A model generated the notes under the pieces. The model worked only from the letters and a program-made list of their open reading frames with translations, was not told the DNA's origin and made no database searches. A stretch of 64,000 nt of DNA, taken from Novosphingobium sp. PP1Y. Lineage in GTDB: Bacteria; Pseudomonadota; Alphaproteobacteria; Sphingomonadales; Sphingomonadaceae. The stretch lies in NCBI RefSeq assembly GCF_000253255.1, contig NC_015583.1, positions 558,001 through 622,000 on the forward strand, written 5' to 3'. The position numbers and the translations under genes were made by a program. Positions 58,167 to 64,000 of this stretch are shown piece by piece. Each line of letters opens with the position of its first letter. The first letter of the stretch is position 1.

Positions 58167-60728
58167 ATGGACGGCCAGGCCTCAGGTTCGATGCGAAGGG
58201 GCCTGCCAAGCGAGGTGGCAGCAGCGCGCCTTCGCGAAGAAGGCCCAAATGCCCTGCCGGGCGCGCGCAGCCGCTCTCCCTTGCGCATCGTACGTGACGT
58301 GCTGCGTGAGCCGATGTTGCTGCTGCTGCTTGCGGCGGGCGGAATCTACCTGCTGCTTGGCGATCTTCACGAGGCGCTAATCCTGCTCGCCTTCGCCGGG
58401 CTCACCGTCGTCATTGCCATCGTTCAGGAAGCCAGGACGGAAAGGGCAATCGATTCCCTGCGCGACCTCAGCATGCCGCAGGCATTGGTCATTCGCGATG
58501 GCCACAGGCAGCGAATACCCTCGCGCGAAGTGGTGCGCGGTGACCTGATGGTTGTCGGGGAAGGAGAACGGGTCGCTGCAGACGGCTGGGTCATCGAAGG
58601 CTCTGGACTGCAGGCCGACGAGTCTTTGCTGACCGGTGAATCTGTACCGGTCGCCAAGCCGCCTCTGGAGGGCGAGCCTGCCGCGCAGCCGCCCCGTCCG
58701 GGAGGTGAGGACCTGCCTTATCTTTTTGCGGGCACTCTCGCCGTTCGCGGGGCAGGGACGGTCGAAGTGGCTGCAACCGGGCTGCACAGCGAAATCGGAA
58801 GGATCGGTCAGTCTCTGGTCTCGCTGGAAACCGAAGTGCCCCATCTTACTCTTCAGACGAAGCGGCTGGTGCGCTGGCTGGCCGTGCTCGGCCTTGGCGT
58901 GAGTGTCCTTGCCATCCTGCTTTACGGCCTGCTGCGGGGAGGCTGGCTGGAAGCCTTCCTTTCAGGCATCGCGATCGCCATGTCGCTCCTGCCGGAGGAG
59001 CTTCCGGTCGTCCTCACCCTGTTCATGACGATGGGCGCCTTTCGCATGGCGCAAAGGCGCGTGCTGGCACGCCGGGGCAGTGCGATCGAGACGTTGGGCG
59101 CCGCCACTGTCCTTTGCACCGACAAGACGGGTACGCTCACCCAGAACCGCATGGCGATTGCCGAGTTGCGGCTGCCCGACGGTTCGGTGCAGCGGCTCGA
59201 TGGCGAAAACGACACGCTCGGGCCTACGTTCGCCAAACTGGCGGCCCTTGGGATCTCGGCGTGCCTGGAAGAGCCGTTCGATCCGATGGAACAGGCGTTC
59301 CACGCGCTTGACGACGAATTTCCCGAGCGTGAGCTCAAGCTTCGCAAGCGCAATGGCTGGCACCTGCGCCGGCAATATCCGCTCTCCTCACAGCTCCTGG
59401 CGATGGCGAATGTGTGGACCAACGGGACGACATCCGACGGGATCGTCGCCGCGAAGGGTGCGCCCGAGGCTATTGCGCAGCTATGCGGCATGACGGATGA
59501 CGACCGCGCTACCCTGGAAGCGGACGCCGCGCAGATGGCTTGCAAGGGGCTGCGGGTCCTGGGCATTGCCGAGGCCCGTTGGCAAGGTGGGAGCCTGCCG
59601 GACCACCAGAGCGGGTTCGCATTCACCTTTCGCGGTCTCGTCGGCCTTGCCGATCCGATCCGCGCCTCGGTCCCGCCGGCAGTCACGCAGTTGCAGGAGG
59701 CCGGCATCCGCCTTGTGATGATCACCGGTGACTACCCTGCGACAGCGCGCGCCATTGCCCGGCAGGCCGGCATCGTCGAAGGCGATGTCCTGAGCGGGGA
59801 TGAGATTGCGCGTCTGGATGATGCCGAGCTGGTGCGCCGTGTCGGAAGCGTCGCTGTCTTTGCGCGGGTGATGCCCGACCAGAAACTGCGGATCGTGCGG
59901 GCGCTCAAGGCAATGGGCGAAGTCGTCGCAATGACCGGGGACGGCGTGAACGACGCGCCTTCTCTCAAGGCTGCGCACATCGGCATCGCGATGGGCCAGC
60001 GGGGAACGGATGTCGCCAGGGAAGCTTCATCGGTCGTCCTGCTCGACGACGATTTCGGCTCGATCGTTACCGCGGTCCGGCTTGGCCGGCGCATCTACGA
60101 CAACTTGCGCAAGGCCGTTGGCTTCATTTTTGCGGTCCACATTCCCATCGGTGGCCTTGCCATTTTCCCGCTTCTGGCAGGCTGGCCCTTGATCCTGGGG
60201 CCGGTGCATATCGCCCTGCTCGAAATGGTCATCGATCCAGTCTGTTCGCTGGCCTTCGAGGCAGAGCCCGAGGAACCCGACGTCATGCGTCGGCCGCCCC
60301 GGGCGCCGGAGAGCCCGCTGATCTCGCGAAGCCTGCTGGGCTGGTCGCTTATGCAGGGCTTCCTCGTATTGGCCGCGTTGCTGCTGCTTTCCGGCTGGGC
60401 AAATCATGGCGCCATTCCGGCAGATGCCGCGCGGACGACGAGCTTTGCCGGTCTCATCGTCGCGGTACTTGCACTCGTGCTGGCCAATCGCTCGTTCCGC
60501 TCGCTGGCACCGGGCGGCAAGGTCGAACACAACCTGCCACTTGCAATCATCATGGGGCTGGTGGTCGGGGTATTCTCGGCGGTTTTCCTTTCTCCCACCG
60601 TGGCTTCGCTTCTCGGCTTTTCGGTCCTTCAGCCCGTTGGCATGCAGGCGGTCGGGATCACCGCGCTGTTTCTTGGCGGAGCCTTGTTGCTCGCAAAACT
60701 GCGGTTCGGCCGGGTCTTGACCAACTGA
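58167..60728 (+). CDS. P-type cation-transporting ATPase (P2A-like)
   Basis: An 853-residue P-type pump. The actuator motif is LLTGESVPV, the phosphorylated Asp319 is in DKTGTLT, the M4 ion-site motif reads PEELP, and GDGVNDAPSL is the hinge motif. There are about ten transmembrane helices. It pumps a cation such as Ca2+ or Mg2+, with direction and ion unproven. AAAGGAG precedes the ATG. An FNR-like box 100 bp upstream links it to the N-ATPase and stress operons. Confidence 0.92.
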   Translation: MDGQASGSMRRGLPSEVAAARLREEGPNALPGARSRSPLRIVRDVLREPMLLLLLAAGGIYLLLGDLHEALILLAFAGLTVVIAIVQEARTERAIDSLRDLSMPQALVIRDGHRQRIPSREVVRGDLMVVGEGERVAADGWVIEGSGLQADESLLTGESVPVAKPPLEGEPAAQPPRPGGEDLPYLFAGTLAVRGAGTVEVAATGLHSEIGRIGQSLVSLETEVPHLTLQTKRLVRWLAVLGLGVSVLAILLYGLLRGGWLEAFLSGIAIAMSLLPEELPVVLTLFMTMGAFRMAQRRVLARRGSAIETLGAATVLCTDKTGTLTQNRMAIAELRLPDGSVQRLDGENDTLGPTFAKLAALGISACLEEPFDPMEQAFHALDDEFPERELKLRKRNGWHLRRQYPLSSQLLAMANVWTNGTTSDGIVAAKGAPEAIAQLCGMTDDDRATLEADAAQMACKGLRVLGIAEARWQGGSLPDHQSGFAFTFRGLVGLADPIRASVPPAVTQLQEAGIRLVMITGDYPATARAIARQAGIVEGDVLSGDEIARLDDAELVRRVGSVAVFARVMPDQKLRIVRALKAMGEVVAMTGDGVNDAPSLKAAHIGIAMGQRGTDVAREASSVVLLDDDFGSIVTAVRLGRRIYDNLRKAVGFIFAVHIPIGGLAIFPLLAGWPLILGPVHIALLEMVIDPVCSLAFEAEPEEPDVMRRPPRAPESPLISRSLLGWSLMQGFLVLAALLLLSGWANHGAIPADAARTTSFAGLIVAVLALVLANRSFRSLAPGGKVEHNLPLAIIMGLVVGVFSAVFLSPTVASLLGFSVLQPVGMQAVGITALFLGGALLLAKLRFGRVLTN

Positions 60729-60857
60729 AGGTGCCGGGTTCAGTGGCCGTCGCCAGCCCATCGCCGCCGCCACTTCATGGCGGCCTCACACCAAGGTGAA
60801 ATTGTTGGCGAGGTTCCGGACGTAGTTTCCGGGGAAGGACCCGAGTATCTCCAGGTC

Positions 60858-61622
60858 CTATTCTGCGGTCCAGCCGCCATCGACGACAAGGCTCGTGCCG
60901 GTCATCAGGGCGGAGGCATCGCAGGCAAGGAATAGCACGGCGCCCATCAGGTCTTCGGGCTGGCCGATCCGGCCCAGCTTGATCTTGGACAGGACGCTGG
61001 CCCTGAAGGCCTCGTCCTCGAAGAAGGGTCTGGTTAGCGGCGTCTCGATGAAGGTAGGTGCAATCGTGTTCGAGCGGATCCCGTGCGGGGCAAGGTCGAG
61101 CGCAAAGGCTTTGTTCATGCCTTCCATCGCCCATTTGCTGGCGCAGTAGAGCGAGCGGTTGGGGCCGCCGACATGGCCCATCTGCGATCCCATGTGGATC
61201 AGCGAGCCTTGCGTGCCCGTGCCCATCATGCGCTTCACGCAGGCCTGGGCCACGAAGAAGGCACTTTTCACGTTGAGCCCGAGGACGGCATCGAAATCAT
61301 CCTCGCTGGCATCCCACATCGGTTTGGGGCGATTGGTGCCCGCATTGTTGACGAGTACATGGAAGGGATCGCGGCTCTCGAAGAAGGCACTGACTGCCGC
61401 GAGGTCCGAGACGTCGAGCGTGACGGCCTGCGCCTTGTGCCCGGCTGCCTCAAGTTCGGCTTCCGCCGCCTCGATCTCCGATGCGGTACGTGCAACCAGC
61501 GTGACTTCAGCCCCGGCCTGGGCCAGTGCGGCAGCCGCGGCAAGGCCGATGCCGCGGCCCGCGCCCGTTACGAGTGCACGTCGCCCCTCGAGACTGAAGC
61601 TGGGAGTTACAGGCAAGGTCAT
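60858..61622 (-). CDS. SDR-family oxidoreductase
   Basis: A 254-residue classical SDR: TGAGRGIG for NAD(P), NNAG, and the active site Tyr-x3-Lys in YCASK. The C-terminus has the LVVDGGWT end. AAGGA precedes the ATG. It lies 96 bp downstream of a histidinol-dehydrogenase paralogue on the same strand. The pair could carry out consecutive alcohol oxidations. Confidence 0.92.
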   Translation of the reverse strand: MTLPVTPSFSLEGRRALVTGAGRGIGLAAAAALAQAGAEVTLVARTASEIEAAEAELEAAGHKAQAVTLDVSDLAAVSAFFESRDPFHVLVNNAGTNRPKPMWDASEDDFDAVLGLNVKSAFFVAQACVKRMMGTGTQGSLIHMGSQMGHVGGPNRSLYCASKWAMEGMNKAFALDLAPHGIRSNTIAPTFIETPLTRPFFEDEAFRASVLSKIKLGRIGQPEDLMGAVLFLACDASALMTGTSLVVDGGWTAE

Positions 61623-61718
61623 GTCTCTATCCTTCGGTCCTTGGCTCGCGTTGTTGTTTCGCGGACGAAGCGGCCTGCCCACCGCAATTCGTTTCTCTGC
61701 CGGGGAGAGGCCGAAAAG

Positions 61719-63050
61719 TCAGGCCTTCGTCTGTTCGGTCGGTTCGGCTTGCCCAGCATAGGGGACGTTGCGCTGGCCAAAGCGGCGCACGCGGATATTG
61801 GCCTGTTCGCCGTGCCCGGCAAAGCCTTCCAGCGCGCACAGGCGCGAGCAATACTCGCCGATCAGTGCCGAGGCCTCGTCGGTGGTGACGCGCTGGTAGG
61901 TACAGGTCTTCAGGAACTTGCCGACCCACAGCCCGCCGGTGTAGCGCGCCGACTTCTTCGTCGGCAACGTATGGTTGGTGCCGATCACCTTGTCGCCGAA
62001 GCTGACATTGGTGCGGCTGCCCAGGAACAACGCCCCGTAGTTGGTCATGTGCTTGAGGAAGTAATCCGGCTCGGCTGTCATGACCTGCACGTGTTCTGAC
62101 GCGATCTCGTCGGCGATCCGAACCATCTCGTCGTAGCTGTCGGCGACTATCACTTCGCCAAAGCTGTCCCAGGCCTTGCGGGCATGGTCGGCGGTGGGAA
62201 GGATCTGCAGCAGGCGCTCGATCTCGGCCATCGTCTCGCGGGCGAACTTCTCGGAATTGGTAAGGAGCACGCCGGGGCTGTCGGGGCCGTGCTCGACCTG
62301 GCCGAGGATGTCGGTTGCGGCGATCTCGGGATCGCAGCCCACGTCATCGGCAATGACCAGCGTCTCGGTCGGGCCGGCGAACAGGTCGATGCCGACACGG
62401 CCGTAGAGCTGGCGCTTGGCTTCGGCGACGAAGGCGTTGCCCGGGCCCACCAGGATATCGACCGGATCGATCGACTGCGTGCCCAGCGCCATTGCGCCCA
62501 CGGCCTGGATGCCGCCCAGCGCATAGATCGCATCGGCGCCGGCCATGGCCTGCGCGGCCACGATCGCGCGTGCGGGCCGACCCTGGAACGGCGGCGCGCA
62601 AGTGATGACACGCTTCACGCCCGCGACCTTGGCGGTGATCACGCTCATGTGCGCAGAAGCCAGGAGCGGATACTTGCCACCCGGCACGTAGCAGCCGGCG
62701 GAATTGAGCGGGATGTTCTTGTGACCGAGCACGACGCCGGGCATCGTCTCGACTTCGACGTCCTTCATCGAATTGCGCTGGATCTGCGCGAAGTTCTTCA
62801 CCTGAGCCTGGGCGAATTCGATGTCCTTGCGCTCCTGCGCGGTAAGGCTGTCGACGCAGGCGTCGATCTCAGCCTGCGAGAGGCGGTAGTCTTCGCGGTC
62901 CCACCCGTCGAACCTGTTCGACATTTCACGCACGGCTTCGTCGCCGCGCTTCTCGATGTCCGCCAGTGCCGCTTCGACGATGTCGCGAACCTTGCGGTCA
63001 GCATCTGCCTTCGCTTCCGCCGATGCACCGCGCTTGAGCCAGATGGCCAT
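61719..63050 (-). CDS. Histidinol-dehydrogenase paralogue (sulfopropanediol-dehydrogenase-like)
   Basis: A 443-residue HisD-family enzyme. Zinc and catalytic residues are retained: Gln and His in GQVEHGP, Glu-His in SEHVQVM, Asp in FGDKVIGTNHTLPT, and His in GFAGHGEQA. It lies outside any histidine operon, next to an SDR and a cupin, and resembles the paralogues (HpsN type) that oxidise alcohols such as dihydroxypropanesulfonate to acids with NAD+. A catabolic four-electron alcohol oxidation is therefore more likely than histidine synthesis. The substrate is unproven. Confidence 0.85.
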   Translation of the reverse strand: MAIWLKRGASAEAKADADRKVRDIVEAALADIEKRGDEAVREMSNRFDGWDREDYRLSQAEIDACVDSLTAQERKDIEFAQAQVKNFAQIQRNSMKDVEVETMPGVVLGHKNIPLNSAGCYVPGGKYPLLASAHMSVITAKVAGVKRVITCAPPFQGRPARAIVAAQAMAGADAIYALGGIQAVGAMALGTQSIDPVDILVGPGNAFVAEAKRQLYGRVGIDLFAGPTETLVIADDVGCDPEIAATDILGQVEHGPDSPGVLLTNSEKFARETMAEIERLLQILPTADHARKAWDSFGEVIVADSYDEMVRIADEIASEHVQVMTAEPDYFLKHMTNYGALFLGSRTNVSFGDKVIGTNHTLPTKKSARYTGGLWVGKFLKTCTYQRVTTDEASALIGEYCSRLCALEGFAGHGEQANIRVRRFGQRNVPYAGQAEPTEQTKA

Positions 63051-63225
63051 CAGTTATCTCCCGGGAAATCTCGTGAACCGGGCCCTTGCATAGCTCACTG
63101 GCGACGCGAAAATATGCATGACCGTCGCAAGTTATCGATGGGCGACTATTGATGTTATGCCGTTGTTGCCTGGGGCGGACCCGGCTAACCGGATTTCCAG
63201 GCAAGAATGAAAGGAGGCCGCGCCC

Positions 63226-63309
63226 ATGCGACCGATGTGTTCCCCGGTCAGCTCGATGTCGCCGATCTGCTCGCTCTCCTGCCGTTCGGCGTTCTTGAAC
63301 AGAAGGTGA
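63226..63309 (+). other. Possible 27-codon leader ORF before the cupin gene
   Basis: ATG at 63226 with AAAGGAGG eight bases upstream opens a 27-codon frame (Ser/Cys-rich) whose stop ends 7 bp before the cupin start. The ribosome site is better than that of the cupin gene itself. It may be a translated leader or chance. Confidence 0.25.
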
Positions 63310-63316
63310 TGAGAAC

Positions 63317-63865
63317 ATGAGCGAAGTCCTTTCCGATTCCGGTTTGCCGCCGGTGCAGCGCGTGGTCACCGGTCATGACGAGAACGGCCGCGCAGTTTTC
63401 CGTTCCGAGGATTGCGAGCCCACCCGAATGGTGCCTTCCGGCGATGCCTCCTTCCTGACGATCTGGACGACCGCCACGGTGCCAGCGGACAACAACGACG
63501 AGACGGAGGGGCGCGCCCGTGCGACCGGGACAACGCTGGAGGGCGGCTCGGTGATTCGGGTGGTCGACATGCTCCCGGGCAAGCAGAGTCCGATGCACCG
63601 CACCAATTCGATCGACTACGGCATCGTGATGAAGGGCGAGATCGAGCTCGAATTGGAAGATGGCCGCAAGAAGACAATTCGCGAGGGCGGGATAATCGTC
63701 CAGCGCGGAACCAACCATCTCTGGCGCAACACGACCGACGAAGTCTGCCGGATCGCCTTTGTCCTGATCGAGGCGCCCGCCTACCTGCACAACGGGGTGC
63801 CGCTCCATGAAGCCAAGCCCGAGCAGGTCGATCCCGTCTACATCGCGGCTGCCAGCAGGCCCTGA
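63317..63865 (+). CDS. Cupin-domain protein
   Basis: A 182-residue single-cupin protein. Metal-binding motif 1 is SPMHRTNSIDYGIVMKGEIE (His, Glu/Asp positions) and motif 2 is IVQRGTNHLWRN (His). It may be an enzyme (dioxygenase, isomerase) or a ligand sensor. It is divergent from the histidinol-dehydrogenase paralogue (266 bp). It has an AAGG at modest distance before the ATG. Confidence 0.82.
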   Translation: MSEVLSDSGLPPVQRVVTGHDENGRAVFRSEDCEPTRMVPSGDASFLTIWTTATVPADNNDETEGRARATGTTLEGGSVIRVVDMLPGKQSPMHRTNSIDYGIVMKGEIELELEDGRKKTIREGGIIVQRGTNHLWRNTTDEVCRIAFVLIEAPAYLHNGVPLHEAKPEQVDPVYIAAASRP

Positions 63866-64000
63866 TCGCCGCTTGTTCGATCTTTCCGGCAAGGCAGCGA
63901 TCGGGCAAGGATTGCGACGGATCAATGATCTGCGATACTTCCTCGCGCAAGAGCAGGGGCGGAGGTTTGTGAAATTATGGTGTATGGGACACGGATCATC
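63866..64000. other. Window end without a recognisable gene
   Basis: The last 135 bases hold no gene that I can support; a new gene may begin just beyond the window. Confidence 0.4.

Noticed and set aside
60783..60857. In-frame 23-codon extension after the SDR TAG (DLEILGSFPGNYV...)
   Set aside because: It looks protein-like, but the SDR ends normally at its stop and no readthrough context is visible; probably chance or debris.
1..64000. tRNA, rRNA or CRISPR arrays
   Set aside because: No cloverleaf with CCA-type ends, rRNA-like stretch or regularly spaced direct repeats was noticed on either strand.

Overview
The window looks like a piece of chromosome from a GC-rich alphaproteobacterium, most likely a sphingomonad (Novosphingobium/Sphingobium type). 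This is inferred from gene content: TonB-dependent receptors with sphingomonad-style plugs, a LacI-controlled receptor/sulfatase/glycosidase locus, many Rieske oxygenase and acyl-CoA catabolic genes, and tightly packed genes with 1-8 bp start/stop overlaps. I saw no rRNA, tRNA, CRISPR array or intact insertion sequence.

Bases 1-10.4 kb form a catabolic island. On + lie a truncated SDR gene, a Rieske oxygenase, a three-gene 2-oxoacid dehydrogenase complex (E1 alpha, E1 beta, E2) and an acyl-CoA dehydrogenase. On - lie a MaoC hydratase, a TesB thioesterase, a VOC protein, an SDR and a second Rieske oxygenase. The promoter of the second Rieske gene (10.38-10.61 kb) is a diverged copy of the promoter of a tetR gene 14 kb away (24.72-24.96 kb). 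The two copies share an operator palindrome at identical spacing, and each seems to have lost the opposite divergent gene. Bases 11.0-14.3 kb hold an AraC regulator divergent from a di-iron protein/OsmC/small-protein operon. A DUF4336 protein and an MFS transporter follow, the latter beginning at the edge of decayed IS110-type transposase fragments.

Bases 17-24 kb are a carbohydrate locus: TonB receptor, sulfatase, GH3 glycosidase and a LacI regulator, with four copies of a TTTARCGYTA-type motif at the receptor and lacI promoters. A second, broken lacI lies beside it. Bases 25-30.6 kb return to acyl-CoA metabolism (enoyl-CoA hydratase, VOC, a thiolase-like protein without its cysteine coupled to a DUF35 protein, a family III CoA-transferase and a TetR regulator). 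Bases 30.9-33.8 kb encode a MacAB-like ABC exporter.

Bases 33.9-40.9 kb encode a surface-protein export system: a Slam (type XI secretion) outer-membrane protein, two TbpB-barrel cargo proteins, a membrane-anchored regulator with TPR-like repeats, and a TonB receptor broken by a frameshift. Bases 41-60.7 kb are an energy/nucleotide-salvage island: a phosphoribosyltransferase/hydrolase/erythromycin-esterase-like operon, a complete N-type ATPase operon (atpDCQRBEFAG), a beta-CASP RNase, a PRPP synthetase-like and an AMP/thymidine phosphorylase-like gene, an AhpD-like/EthD pair, two L,D-transpeptidases and a P-type cation ATPase. FNR/CRP-like boxes sit upstream of three of these units, suggesting control by oxygen or redox state. 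Bases 60.9-63.9 kb carry an SDR, a histidinol-dehydrogenase paralogue and a cupin, another small catabolic group.
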